Source: Selaginella tamariscina
Taxonomy: Eukaryota > Streptophyta > Lycopodiopsida > Selaginellales > Selaginellaceae
NCBI GenBank assembly: GCA_003024785.1
Contig: PUQB01000187.1
Coordinates: 362,275-426,274, forward strand
Reading direction: 5' to 3'
Length of the DNA: 64,000 bases
The translations under genes and the position numbers were made by a program. The notes beneath the pieces were generated by a model. It did not search any database. It worked only from the letters and a program-made list of their open reading frames with translations, and had not been told where the DNA came from. Within the stretch, counting starts at the first letter, position 1. Each line of letters opens with the position of its first letter. Shown here in pieces: positions 1-11,816 of the stretch.

Positions 1-82
1 TTACAATTATACAATTATGGTTAATTAATAATACTTAGATATAAAGATGTAATTATATAACTTATACTCAGTACACACAGAC

Positions 83-2037
83 CTCTAGGGCGTTTGTACC
101 CTTGTCCATAAGGTCGAGTTTTGTTAAGACCCCAAACGTCCGTTCACCTGTTATACTAGTTTAAATATTATTAAATTATTAAATATATTAGTATTATTAA
201 ATACTAATTAATTTATTACAATAGAGTTTACCAGTTGGATCTACTTCTTTTGCCATTTTCATAGCATCTGAAGTTGCAATATCTTGGTTTGCTGGGGAGA
301 TAGCTAGAATTATACAGTTTTCCTACAAATAACCTTGTAAGCTGTGTGTGTGTGTGTGTCTGTGCGTGCGTGCGTGTGTTGTATATATACATATACACAC
401 GTACACATACATATAGGTATATATACCTTCTCAACGTAGGACCGCACCATGTTTTCGATATCCTGAACTATGCTATCTGGCTGTCCCTCTGTAATTGTAT
501 ATGCGTAAACACCTTATATTTGTATATGCATAAACAGAACCTATTATTATTATCCTTTAATAAAAAAATTCTATTAATATATGAAAGGATTTTCTTATAT
601 AATTAATGATATATATATTAAAAAATTTAAAGATACATAAAAGTATTATTATCTGAACAAGCAGAACTATCCGCACGATTATTTAATCTCGAGTTTTGTA
701 TTTAAAATAATGATCTCAATTAGTATTAAGCAACATTTATACTGATTTTATTTAAACTTTAATAAAAACGTTGATAGTAAAATAAATGGAAAAAATAAAA
801 AATTGTAAATACATAGTTACCAACAGCGACTTTTGTAAGTCCAGGCAAATCAATAAGAGTCAAGTTAACAACTGCAAATATTTTAAAGTAAAACATAGTT
901 AATATGAGAAATTTAAAACTTATTATTTTTTTTTTTAATGTATAAAAATAAATTTTAATATTAATATTTTTAATATTAAAATATTAAAATAAAATATTTT
1001 AAAATTTAATATTAATTTAAATGCCCACAAGTACCATTTGGAGAATAAATGCTCAAATGAATAGGTACTGGAGATATCTGTTTAGTATGACCAGTTATCC
1101 TATTTGTTTCATCCTCAATCTCCTTCCTTACAAGAGCTGCAATAACATGTGTGTGTGTGTGTGGGTGTGTATATGCATGTGCATATGTGCATGCGTGTGT
1201 GTGTGTGTGTGTGTGCACTTACAAAAGTTGTGTATTTAGTCTTTGGTTGGTGAAGAAATTCAGCATATTCTTGTCCACCCTCTGTTTTGTGCAACTGAAG
1301 AACTAAAGGTCTTCTTGTAACAATTCCTATATAAATTTATATAAATCACATCCATTGAACATTTAATATTAGAATATAAGCCGTTATTTATAAATTATAT
1401 AACATGGGGATATAAATAACAAAACAAACATCAAATAAATAAACTGTTATTCGGGACATAAATTGAACGTTTAATATACAATATAAGCCGCTATTTATAA
1501 ATTTATAAATAGCGGCTTATATTGTAATATTAAACGTTCAATTTATGATTTATATAATGGGTTCAAACAAAGATAAATAACAAAACAAACATTAAATAAA
1601 CCGTTCTTCTTTGTGTATCAAGAATATTAAAATATTTTGGTTGCAGTTATAATGTCGTTTATTATTTATTAATTTTATAAACTAGAGATAATTATAATTA
1701 TTGGCACTTTAAAAAATATTATTTATTATAAAGCTGGTTATATATACATACGTGTGTATATATGTATGTACCTGAGCCCCTGGGCAAGAAGTCACGACCC
1801 ACAACACTCTCCAGAACTGAAGATTTGCCAGAGCTCTACACAGCCCACACGTATAAGTACACACACATGCGTGCGTGCTTACACGTGTCACCACACACAC
1901 GCACGCACCTGGCCACCAACAACTGCAACGGAAGGGAGGGACTCCCACAATGTAGGCATGGAGCTGTCTCCTCCATAGTCGCCCAGCACAGTGCAGGCTC
2001 TCTGTATTCTGTTTACCAGACCGATCAAACTCTCCAT
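83..2037 (-). CDS. dynamin-related protein, DRP1-like GTPase (5' part, runs off window)
   Basis: Large GTPase of the plant dynamin-related family, which assembles on membranes and drives fission at the cell plate, plasma membrane or organelles. Eight exons are visible on the minus strand: 1909-2037, 1772-1835, 1223-1326, 1035-1136, 821-871, 427-488, 232-322 and 83-147. The rest lies left of the window. Exon 1 starts [15 protein letters not shown]. The P-loop GGQSSGKSS spans the exon 1/2 junction (residues 41-49). Exon 3 has the [11 protein letters not shown] switch region, exon 5 DLPGLTK, exon 7 [16 protein letters not shown] and exon 8 [12 protein letters not shown] (G4). Junctions are GT-AG and phases fit the family except exon 3/4: exon 3 ends in phase 0 (TTT|GTAAGT) and exon 4 needs phase 1, so one base appears missing there. 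The match to the DRP1 class is strong; the exact paralogue is not resolved. Confidence 0.93.
1147..1215. repeat. TG/CA microsatellite in DRP intron 3
   Basis: Alternating TG with ATGC interruptions occupies almost the whole 86-base intron between exons 3 and 4, directly beside the donor. Confidence 0.9.
1457..1547. repeat. near-perfect inverted repeat (hairpin) in DRP intron 2
   Basis: Two arms of about 45 bases, 1457-1501 and 1502-1547, are reverse complements apart from one extra T, with no spacer. The core reads ATATAAGCCGCTATTTATAA. A diverged third copy of one arm lies at about 1347-1410. It sits inside intron 2 of the dynamin-related gene (1327-1771) and would fold into a long hairpin in DNA or pre-mRNA. 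It could be the product of a local inverted duplication or a small MITE-like element. Confidence 0.9.
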
Positions 2038-3008
2038 GTGCCTTGACCTAATCCGGGAGAGGGAAAGGCATATTCCTTCCGTATGCAACTGTTTTAAATT
2101 TACAAAATAAATAAATTTATATTTCAAAACATTTTATTTAATCTATAACATAACATTTATATGTTTCACATAAGAATAAATTATTAGGAAAAGATTATAT
2201 TCACAAAGGTAAAAGTAGTATATTATATAACTAGTACAATTATAAATATTAGTTAATGTACTAGTTTTTTATATAATTATAATTAATATAATATAACATT
2301 ACAATTAGAATGAATGTTTTTTTTAAAGATTTTTAGTTTGTAAACATGGATTATTTTATTAATAAAACTGCATAACAGGTAATCTTAGCTTTTGGATTAT
2401 ATAATCAACCTAATTACCTTGTTAACATGCTTTTATATAATCACTAGAAATATTATTAATATAATACTTAATCTATAACATAACATTTATAAGAATAAAT
2501 TATTAGGAAAAAGATTATATGTCACAAAGGTAAAAGTAGTATATTATATAATTAATACACTTACTATATATAATAATTATAAATATTAATTAATGTACTA
2601 GTTATGTATAAAATATAAAATAATATAACTATTTGAATTATAATTAATATATATATACAATTACTATATTCTTATTATTTGTACAATTATTTGAATTACT
2701 AATATGTTCTTAATATATTATTATATAATATACTACTTTCACATAATAATTAGTAATAATAACTAAAACTAGGAATATATTAGTAATTAAATATTTATAT
2801 ATATATATATAGATAGATAGATAGATACATACATACATACATACTATAAGTTTATAAACATGGATTATTTTAATAATAAAACTGCATAACAGGTAATCTT
2901 ATAACTAATTACCTTGTTAACATGTTTTTAATAAATTTACAATTAAAATCCTCTTAACTAAAAAACATTAAATTGTTTTATACACTTTGTTCCACACACA
3001 CGCGTTTC
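2038..3008. repeat. AT-rich intergenic region with duplicated blocks
   Basis: Spacer between the dynamin-related start codon and the thioredoxin stop codon, so it should hold the DRP promoter. Two blocks are duplicated in direct orientation: about 2140-2270 resembles 2467-2605, and about 2341-2436 resembles 2854-2930 (shared string ACTGCATAACAGGTAATCTT). A TA/GATA/CATA microsatellite lies at 2797-2845. No coding region is seen. Confidence 0.75.
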
Positions 3009-3379
3009 TCAGACAACGTATTTATCAATTACAGACATCAAACTTGACTTTGCAACAGCACCAACGACCGTATCCTTACGTACTCCTTTTACAAATATCA
3101 CCATAGTAGGAATACTCCGTATACCGTACTCCGTAGCCAAGTTAGGGCAATCGTCCGTATTCAGCTTGATACACCTCAGCTTACCAGCGTACTGCCTAGC
3201 CACGTCGTCAATGAGTGGAGCTAGCGTCCTACATGGACCACACCATGGTGCCCAAAACTCCACCAACACAGCCACGTCACTCTCCAACACTATCTTGGAA
3301 AATGTTGAATCTGTAACTGCATATAAAACAACTATATATATACACGTATTTCACGCGCGCGCACATACATTAGTATATG

Positions 3380-3425
<46 letters not shown>

Positions 3426-3975
3426 CATATGCATATGCATACATACATATATATATAGAGAGAGAGAGAGGGAGAGGCTTTGCAAGGAAAAAGATATGTT
3501 ATTTAATGTCTTTATGCAAACGCCCAAGCACACACACATACACACAGATAGATCTCTGTGTGTGTGTATTCACGCAAACACACACATATATATGATGCAT
3601 GAGTCTAGATTATGCAAAAAGTCTATACACACGCTCATACACACGTACAGAAATATACGTAAGATTATATTTCTATATATATACAAATATAGAAATTACA
3701 AAGTAACAAGAACTTTCGAGGTTCATATTCTATACACATTGCAATTTCCATATATATATAAACACACACACACACACACCTGAAGTTGCAATGTCGTGGG
3801 CCTCGCTAGTGGCACCCCGTCTTACAGAAATGCGGTGGAATATGCTTCTCCTGAGTGCAGGAACCTTCAGTGTGGCATATCCGCCAATACGCACCCTAAA
3901 TCGTAAATTTGAATTTGAATTTGAATTGTTGCACAGCAGTTGGGCGATCTGCGTACGGCCAAAACTGGCAGCCAT
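3009..3975 (-). CDS. thioredoxin m-type, chloroplast precursor
   Basis: Small disulfide reductase, predicted to act in the plastid stroma and reduce target enzymes with electrons from ferredoxin-thioredoxin reductase. Two exons: 3780-3975 (ATG at 3975) and 3009-3316, joined by a GT-AG intron in phase 1, giving 167 residues. Residues 1 to about 60 are rich in Ser, Arg and Asn with few acids, as in a plastid transit peptide. The thioredoxin fold follows: active site WCGPC with Cys91 and Cys94, WAPWCGPC context, cis-proline at SIPT (Pro135), and a C-terminal helix ending IDKYVV. Length fits the m-type. The start was chosen because the transit-like sequence begins there and a telo-box lies just upstream. 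The intron holds CT, AT and CA microsatellites. Confidence 0.93.
3317..3779. repeat. microsatellite-filled thioredoxin intron
   Basis: Holds (CT)n, (TA)n, (GA)n and (CA)n runs, for example 3388-3412 and 3413-3474. The donor is itself the start of a GT repeat (CAG|GTGTGTGT). Open frames across it are repeat artefacts. Confidence 0.9.
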
Positions 3976-4494
3976 AGCCACTGTAAACCCTAAATCGCCG
4001 ATCCCCTGTCCGTTTGAAATGTATACATTAACAATGTACAATTATATAGTAAAACTTTAATATATTTTTCAAAAATTTAAGTTCTAAGCTTATACCCAGT
4101 CAAATAAGTGTTTAAATAACATATTATTATATTAAATTGTGCTTATCTAGGCCAATTTTGTTTAACTGGATTAATGTAGGATTCACCAGTTATTAAACTG
4201 GTTTAGAAACTGAAGACTTGCATGAACTACCAAGAGTTCTTAAGTATGATATTAACAAAGTAGAATTATAACTTGACTTAACTTAAAGATTCAATTTTAA
4301 GAAAGTGAAATTTTTAAATAAAATTTTAGAGAAATACATTAATTAATGTATTCCATGTTAATAGTTATACTCAAACCAAGCTGTTGAACAATTGATTAAT
4401 GGGAATGTATCATCTCCAGTGTTTCAAAAATGGAAAATTCTCCAAAGAACCTTACTTATTTGCTTAAATATTTCAAACTTACCGTGATTTATTA
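3976..4494. other. upstream region of thioredoxin, no gene seen
   Basis: AT-rich DNA that should contain the thioredoxin promoter. Apart from the telo-box I see no recognisable element or reading frame. Confidence 0.6.
3985..3994. promoter_or_regulatory. telo-box upstream of thioredoxin start
   Basis: AAACCCTAAA lies about ten bases upstream of the ATG (read on the opposite strand). Telo-boxes of this type sit in promoters and leaders of many plant genes active in growing cells. Function here is inferred from motif and position. Confidence 0.45.
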
Positions 4495-4985
4495 CAGCAT
4501 AGCTTTGAGACATGAACACGAAACATGGAAATGAACATGGATAAACACGGATAAAAACACAAATATTCTCTAGGGTATTCTATTTTACTCATCTCGTTTA
4601 GAAGCTCCTCATTAACATCATAATCATCTTCATCTTCTTCAATAACCTCAATATCAATGTCATCAATTTGAAGAATACTTCCCCTTAGCTCAATCTCACG
4701 AACTTATCGTTGGTTGGCTATCAACTTGGTATTATTAGTCACAAATACCAAGTCTATGGTCTGAGCAATTCTTCTTATGTGACATGCCCAAAGATGCTGA
4801 ACAATTGCTTCACATATGAGGAAGAACTTGCCTGACTAAACACTTAAATTGCTAACCTCTGCAAATTTGGAACAGAGTAGCCATTGTCTTCCCACCATTG
4901 CACAGAACCCTTTGTTGTAAGATCCATCTGAGAGTCCTTGATGCCAAAACTACCTTCAAAGTTCTTGTACTTGCAAAACTGATTT
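4495..4985 (-). pseudogene. hAT transposase C-terminal relic
   Basis: Minus-strand translation in mixed frames shows the C-terminal dimerisation region of plant hAT transposases: a GSVQWWEDNGYSVPNLQRLA block, then a Ser-rich SQASSSSYVKQLFSIF block, then a lysine/aspartate-rich tail. Stops and frame changes interrupt it, and the N-terminal zinc finger and catalytic core are absent. It is an inactive fragment of a cut-and-paste transposon. Confidence 0.7.
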
Positions 4986-5640
4986 TTTATAGTGGACCTG
5001 TAGTGATAATCAAGGAACTACATCTCTAAATACAATACAATCCCCAAGCTGCCATAGCACCACCTAGCCCTAGGCAGCAACCCCTCTCCTCCCTAAGAAA
5101 GAATTGTGCATGCTCAAAGCTCACATGAGGGTTTTCTTTTTAGGGTGAACACAATCAAACCAATCCATGGTAACACGGTGTTTGACTGTGTTTCAATCAT
5201 GTTTTGGAGCATTGACCGGGTCAATGCACACGATCTGTGTTAACACAGCTCCTAGCTATGTTTGCAAGACCACGACAACACGTTGTGGTTCATGGCATGT
5301 TTTGGAGCTATGCCTTGCACATGTGATCACATTGTACCTTCAATAGATTCATTAATTTAATTTAAAATAATGAAATTTCTTTTAGTGTTTAAATAAAGTT
5401 TATCAAATAAATGTAAATTTATTTGATTCATGGCATAATTATTTTATATAGAAGATACTTAAAAAAATACTCAAGTTAATTTACTATTATAGTAATCTAC
5501 TTAATAGTCTTTTATTTCTTATTTTTTCAATTATTACCCTTCTTCTTTTTCGTCTTTGGTGATTAAATAACATCGGGGAGCTGGTTAGCTGATTGTGTCT
5601 TCTTTAATGTTTTTTAGTAACTATATTTAAGGTTGTTTTC
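4986..5640. other. no gene seen
   Basis: Mixed AT-rich sequence right of the hAT relic, possibly the rest of that element. No reading frame or terminal repeat is convincing. Confidence 0.5.
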
Positions 5641-6553
5641 TTTTGTTGTAAAGAGAAATTTATGATAACAATCAAGTGGAGTCATGTAGGTTTAAGATTT
5701 AAGTTTTTATGGCTATTGAATGGATGGGGCCACATGGGCTTAAGATTTTGATGGTATTGAATATAATGTTTATAGAAGATCTAAGTTATTCTAAGAAACC
5801 TTAGCATCAAAGGTTTAAAAAGTATATGTTCTTTGATGGTGGATTATAAAAGGAGTTTATGATAACTATTGGATGAGCTCAAAATTTAAGTAGCCATCAA
5901 ATGGGGGCACATGGGGTTTAATGGTTATTGAATTGGGTGTTTATATAAAATTCTTGATGCCAAGGTTATTTTAAAACTTCGGCACTAAGAGTTTAAAAAA
6001 TGTATGTTTAATGATGAATTTTAAAGGGAATTTATGATAATCATCAGATGAAGCCACATGGGTTTAAGATTTAGGTAGTCATCGAATGGGTCTATGTGAG
6101 TTTAATATTTAGGATGGTGTTGAATAGGGTATTTATTTTAAAAGACCTCAACGTTGAGGGTTTCTTTTAAAAAAAAAAAAAAAAAAAAAATGTTTGATGG
6201 TGAATTACAAAGGGAGTTTATGGTATTAGGATTTAGGTAGCCATTGAATGGGGCCACATGGTTTTAATATTTAGGATGACCAGTAGATGGGGTGTTTATC
6301 TTTAAAGACATGGCATTGAGAGTTTACTTTTGATGTGGATTATAAATGAAGTTTATGATATTAAGTGTTAGATGAAGCCACATGGATTCAAGATTGAGGT
6401 AGCTTTGGATAGGCCTCATGAGTTTAATATTTAGGATGACCGTTGAATGGTGTGTTTATATAAGATTCTCAGTGCTAAGGTTTTACCAAGGGTTTAAAAA
6501 ATATACGTTCGCTAGTGGGAGTTTATAATAATTCTTCATGATTTAGTGGTTAT
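5640..6553. repeat. tandem satellite, about 170-195 bp unit, five diverged copies
   Basis: Five diverged direct copies recur, each with GGGAGTTTATGATAA, a GCCACATGGGTTTAAGATTTAGG-like block (paraphrased from variants), a GGGTGTTTATATAAGA block and a short palindromic motif of the CCTCAGTGCTGAGG type. Units start near 5650, 5848, 6018, 6208 and 6345. One more unit is found right of the adjacent retrotransposon at about 15940-16090, so the element inserted into this array. Confidence 0.75.
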
Positions 6554-6780
6554 TGTCAAGAACCAAGCCGAGAAGATAGGAAACAAGTTGAATTATAAAG
6601 ATTAAAACAAGACAAGAGGCTTACTATCAAGAAGCAAACCAAGAAGATAGGAAACAAGTTTGATTACAGAGATTGGAACAAGACAAAAAACTTAGCTCTT
6701 AAATTGGCATTGAACCAAAATGTTTAACCCTAATCATGTCCGCCCTTAATTACTATGTGACGTAGTCAAATTGTTACACC
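6554..6780 (-). repeat. 3' LTR of the minus-strand chromovirus
   Basis: Read on the minus strand it starts TGTAACAATTTGACTACG next to a polypurine tract (AAAAGGAAGG) and ends CTTGACA. It contains an internal duplication of roughly 65 bases (AAGATAGGAAACAAGTT twice). It matches the LTR at 15626-15939. Confidence 0.7.
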
Positions 6781-6809
6781 ACTACCTTCCTTTTGAGAGT
6801 CGAGCTTGT

Positions 6810-7133
6810 CTAGATACCTGCAATGAAACTCGTTGACAACGTCGCAAGTGTATTACATATTCGTTGCAGGTTCCCAAGAACATTACTTGGAGGGTAGTCA
6901 ACCCAGTCAATGAAGTAATAAAATCGCTGGCAAAGGAATTTGGAGTCCAAGATTTTGCTAACTTCGTATTCTAAATTGTTGTCAATTGTAACCGGAGCTA
7001 AAGATGGTGAAGTTCGACCAAGGAGCGTGTTCGGATGGTATAACTCAAGAAGAGAAACATGGAATACTGAATAAATGTACATCAAGGAAGGAAGTTCCAA
7101 TCGATAGGCCACATCGTTAATATGGGATGCCAT
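6810..7133 (-). pseudogene. integrase C-terminus and chromodomain fragment
   Basis: The 107-codon open frame begins in the usual pol C-terminal region (VAYRLELP, FHVSLLELYHP) and continues into a degenerate chromodomain (FIDWVDYPPSNVLGNLQ). In intact chromoviruses this domain directs integration to modified histones. It is cut from the integrase core by the solo LTR to its right. Confidence 0.75.
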
Positions 7134-7475
7134 TGAAAATGGACCGAGGCGTTGATAGTTGAACTTTCCACAAGGCCTCGTAGTCTTGATGTTGCATCAA
7201 AAAAGCCAAACATGCTCACCACTTGATAAACTAGACTATCCTTATGATATCGATAGGTAGCTATCTACTGATGTTCCTATGACTCTAGAAGATGTTGATG
7301 AAGCATAGTCTGGACAGACTAGAGACAGTCAAGTCAATCTTCGGTAAACGAATTTACCAAACTCTCGGGCATATCAAAACTCCATCGTGGATGTTGAACT
7401 ATCAAGGCAATTGATGCATGTTTGGAGTTGTTGTAAGAGAACTCAGCTAAGGGCATAGTAGTAACCAATTATCAT

Positions 7476-9167
7476 TGTCATAGTTTTTACTATGACTTGA
7501 CCCTTTACTTTGGAGGTTGATTGTTGTTACCTACTGTACTATGTTGACGGACCTTAGATGTAGTGAGAAATAACCCCACTTAGTGCCCTTAGGTGTTTAG
7601 GGGTATCCGGCCGGCTATCTTTAAATGTCGCAAGAAACTCTAAGCGAAGGTAGCACTTACCTTCTAAAAAATCCACCCCCGATTTTGATGTCCTAGTTAA
7701 TATGAGTTTGGCATGTTAAATAGGGTTAGGAACACCCCTAGGGTTGACCTAACCCATGCCCTAAAACTCCCACCCCCCCTTGGGTATAGGGTTTAGGAGT
7801 AGGGGTTAGTGTGCAAACTCATCTCATTAACTAAAGGGTTGGCATTTTGTGCTAGCCCACAGGAAAAGAGGGGGGTGGGGGCTCTGTCACATAAATAAGG
7901 TAGAGTATGAGTAGGAGAGCTTCTGGGTTCATGACTGAGTTCGTTGCTCTTCTGCCGTGCAAGCTTCAGCTTGTGTTGTTAAGGTACAACCCTCTGTTGT
8001 GCCACCCTAACTTCCAGATAACAGAGGTACATCCCACCTTTGGGGTAGCTTACCCTTAACGTTGACGAATCCATGCCTGGGAGGTCTTGTCAGAAAGCAC
8101 GTTTCAAGATGCAGAGGTTGAACTGTTGAGGCTTGTCTCCAGCCTCCTCCTCCACGTCAAGCCAGGTGTAACACTCATGGCCAAGCAAGGCATATTCGTG
8201 TCTTTGTCCAACCGTGGGCGTGGGATCTTGTTTGACGAGTTCACATTACCCAGTTCCTGAGGGTTTCTAGAGTTGGCATTTAGGAGCCACAATTGATGCA
8301 CTTGGTGCAACTCTTGAATCTAAGGGCTATAGCATGATAGCCCACATCGGGAAGGCAGTGTCACATGAAGATGTGACACTGGGCTAAACGTCACACGATA
8401 CAACACCCGAGGCATGCCCTTTGGGGTTGTGTCATGGGCTTATCGCTAAGGAGTTGGATACTCTGACAAACAAGCATGCTTGTGCTCGTGCTAGGGTGCT
8501 AAGCCTTGGGCATTTGCTCAAGGGAGGTTAGGTCTCGTAACTAGGTGTGCTTAAGCACACTTGGCTAGGAGAGTGTCCTTCTTAGAATCTAGGGGTTGAA
8601 CAACCTAAGCTCGTTAACAAGAACCTTTTCGTGAAGCACTCGCAAAGTCATGTATTTAGGGTTATCCAAACCTAGCGTTAGGGAGTTTGCTTAGTAGAAC
8701 ACTCGTATTCGTCTATGGCGCACACTCGTGTCCTCACTAAGTACTAGCCCTAGGTCTAGGGTATGACTTGGCCACCCAAACCCTTAGGGGTTAGTTGTGG
8801 TTTAGGGTAGCCCTTGTCGCCTTAAAGGGGTTGTACTCCCGGATGAGGGTGATTCCTCAAGGGGTAAGTGACGATGCCTTGGCTCTGTCGGGGTATGTGT
8901 GAGATACATCTCCTTTGTGGGGTTAGGGCATGAGCCTATCTAGGTCTAATGGGACAAGATCCTAAAGTCTACTCGAGTTATCCTCTAGGGTTCATGGGAT
9001 GGTCATTCTAAGGGACTTAGGGTAGGACTCTAAGTCTTCTACCTAATTGGGCCCTGAGTCTGACTCTTAGGGTTATCTTGGAAGACTTAATGTTGCTTAC
9101 ACAAGGTGATGATGCCGAATGGCCACTTGGCAGCCACGTGTTGGACCTTTGGGTTAAAACTCTGACA
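7476..9167 (+). mobile_element. solo LTR, long-LTR gypsy family
   Basis: 1692 bases from TGTCATAGTTTTTAC to AACTCTGACA, flanked by five-base duplications ATCAT (7471-7475, 9168-9172). There is no internal domain, so it is a solo LTR left by recombination. Its ends match the short LTR of the element at 28711-36054, but it carries about 700 extra bases. It lies inside the integrase region of the minus-strand chromovirus. Confidence 0.85.
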
Positions 9168-9289
9168 ATCATGTTGGTAGTTGATGAAGCATCATAAATA
9201 CTATCTCGATAGTGCATTTTGATTAACCATCAAATTTTGGATGATAAACCCAAAGATAATGACCTCTTAATCTTGAGTAGCTCAAGAAG

Positions 9290-9544
9290 TCATTTGTTAG
9301 AACTTGGCGATAAACTGTAGACTATGATTGCTGATAATGTTGTCGAAGAGTCCATGCACCAAAAGACATCCTTTATAACTAAATTAGTTGTCTCTTTACT
9401 GGAAATAGTCATTGGCAGGAAGTGAGCCATCTTAGTGAAATGGTCCACAACAACGAGAATAGCATCAAATCCTTGAGCTAGTAGTAAATCAGTCATAAAG
9501 TCCATCAAGATGCAAGACCAAGGTATTATTGGAGTTGGAAGCAA
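9290..9544 (-). pseudogene. retroviral-type integrase core fragment
   Basis: Open frame with the integrase core signature: MDFMTDLLLAQGFDAILVVV, then DHFTKMAHFLP. The first catalytic Asp is present in MDF; the following part is out of frame. It belongs to the minus-strand chromovirus and is continuous with the chromodomain fragment across the solo LTR. Confidence 0.8.
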
Positions 9545-10799
9545 CTAGAGAGACCATACAAGCGATGACAAGGAATTCTAGAGCGAGCATAGATGTTACA
9601 TGTACAAATAAACTCTTCCACTGATTGACGTAGTTGGGGCCACCAATAGTTATGGCTAATCAGCTCCACTGTTTTTATAATGCCAATGCGACTAGCAAGC
9701 AAATGTCATGATGAGACTGCAACACTTAAGGTCGAGCGTTACCTAGTGGAACATAAACCAAGTCATTATGGATTGGTGAATCGGAACAAATCATAGTCAA
9801 GTCATAAGACAAACAAAGTGTTAGATGTGAGGTGACTCAAGATATCCTAAGCCAGTGGATCGGAGACAAGTTCAAAGTGGATAGTGTCAAGAAGGCGAGA
9901 GTCAAAGAGTGCAACATGAACGGCAAGTGCTTAGAGGCATTCGAGACCAAGCATCACTTGCTTTTGTTGGTCAAACTCAATGTCACCAGCATGTGGCGTC
10001 AAATATGCTCATTGTGAAAGCGTGTTGGATTGAACTTGCCGAGTGCCGAGTCGATACTTGATCTCAAAGTCAAACCGAGAGAGAATCTAATGGCTTCAAT
10101 GAACTTAATGCTGATTTATAACTTAAGCCTGACAAAAACAATTCATGATAATTAGAAGTTCTTTGATATTTCATATTTGATCTCCACAAATGTGAACTTG
10201 TGTGAGTGGAATGCTACGGAGTGTAGATCATTGTTGAAGCCATATTGATAAAGAATACCACCCAAAGCAAAGTCAGATGCATATGTTCCAACACAAAGGG
10301 TTTGGTTGGGTCAGGGTGAAGCAAGATTGGAGCCAAGGTAAAAGCAAACTTGAGTGTGATATGCACGCTCTCAGCCTCCATAGACCACTTGATGGAACCT
10401 CCTTAGTGAGTTGATTCAACAAAAGCACAATTTTGGAGAAGTCCTTGATGAAATGTCAGTCAAAATTGGCAAAGTCAAGGAAACATTGAACATCTCGAGC
10501 TGACTTTGGCATTTCCCACTCAAGAACCGTGCACACCTTGACCGGGTTCATGAAGTGCATGACACCATATATCCCAAAAACTCAATCTGTTCATGATGAA
10601 ACTGACTTCTCCAACTGGGTGTAGAGACCATGCTGCTAAAATCTTAATGGATGTGTTGCTAATGTTCCTCCCTTGTCTTTGAAAAAATAAGGATGTTGTT
10701 TAAGAAGATAATCACAAACCAATCAAGAAAGTCATGAAAAATGTCATTGGCCATATGCTGGAAAATAATAGAAAAGACATCACTGTGTACTCAAAATGC
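9545..10799 (-). pseudogene. decayed RNase H / integrase zinc-finger region
   Basis: Lies between the recognisable RT and integrase parts of the same element. Stops and frame changes are frequent and no domain can be delimited, but position and continuous pol-like spacing make it the RNase H and integrase N-terminal region. Confidence 0.5.
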
Positions 10800-11096
10800 C
10801 TATAGCGTGTATAGAAGCAATTTTCCATTTGTCACTAGGGTAAATATGAAGCAGATTGTAGGCACCTTGAAGGTCAATCTTCGTAAAATAATGGGCCCCA
10901 TGAAGACGCTCAAGAATCCATGAGATAGAGGTAAATGATATCGATTATGAATAATGATCTTGTTCAACTCACGATAGTCGACCACTAATCGAAGAGAGTC
11001 ATCTTTTTTCTTAACAAAGAAAATAAAGGTACTAGCTGAAGACTTGGAATGATGAATGAAACCGGTAGCTAAATTGTCATTAATGTATTCTTGCAA
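10800..11096 (-). pseudogene. reverse transcriptase N-terminal fragment
   Basis: Carries the typical Ty3/gypsy RT start: NDNLATGFIHHSKSSAST, FVKKKDDSLRLVVDYRELNK and a degenerate NRYHLPL block. The YxDD catalytic box is not in this frame. Part of the minus-strand chromovirus. Confidence 0.8.
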
Positions 11097-11339
11097 AGCT
11101 TTAAGCTTGAGTGGAGAAAGACCATAGATTGAACCAAATAGAGGTGTCTTACCTTTAATAGTATTAATCGGACATTCTTACATACAATGTTCAAGAAGGC
11201 TTGGATCATGTTGAATACATTCATAAACTCATGGTATGTAGACAACAAGGAACTAGGAGTAGATATCGGAGCAATGTCAACGACGGTGCTACTATCATGG
11301 CAAAAATTGTGTAGGGTTTAAGTACGGCCAGCACATATA

Positions 11340-11797
11340 AATTTTGCCAAAGAAATGGTCAAGATACGGATTGGGGATGTCATTGGAGTCGAAGTCAAGT
11401 CGGAGACATTGTCAAGTTGGAGTCGTGGTCGGAGCTGGAGATGAGGACGGAGTCGAAATCAGAGCTAGAGTCAAAGTTGGAGCCAAAGATGAAGATGTAG
11501 AAGTGCTTTTAGGAACTAGAGGTGTTGAAATGTGTCCAAGAGTTAGAGTTGTAGAGGTACTGCCATGAGCTGAAGTTATTGAGATATGGCCAAGAGTTAG
11601 AGACAAAATAGGAGCCAGAGCAAAAATAACCATGGTACAATTGTCTAATTAATCTACAGATTGAGGGTCTCGAACCAAGAAGACCAAGAATATGAGTGTT
11701 GGGAATTAAAGTGTGTTGAAGGAGACCCAACACAAGATATTACGAAGGGTGACCATGAGGGCATTGTTTCTTCAATAATATCACTGGACATTATTGG
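11340..11797 (-). pseudogene. Ser/Thr-rich linker and protease end of minus chromovirus
   Basis: Repetitive Ser/Thr codons (TSTSSSLAPT type) preceded by a region homologous to 14203-14500 on the plus strand (MLGLLQ, GSRPSIC). It is the segment between protease and RT. It stops abruptly at 11797 where the opposite-strand copy begins. Confidence 0.6.
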
Positions 11798-11816
11798 TGT
11801 GACAATCTGACTACAC

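Noticed and set aside
228..606. Open frames full of His/Thr/Val/Cys/Tyr repeats
   Set aside because: They translate CA/TG/TA microsatellites inside DRP introns; true exons are in other coordinates.
3351..3783. Long plus- and minus-strand frames across the thioredoxin intron
   Set aside because: Produced by CT, TA and CA repeats; no homology and overlap with proven splice sites.
11344..11568. Plus-strand 74-codon Val/Glu-rich protein
   Set aside because: Antisense of the Ser/Thr-rich linker of the minus-strand chromovirus.
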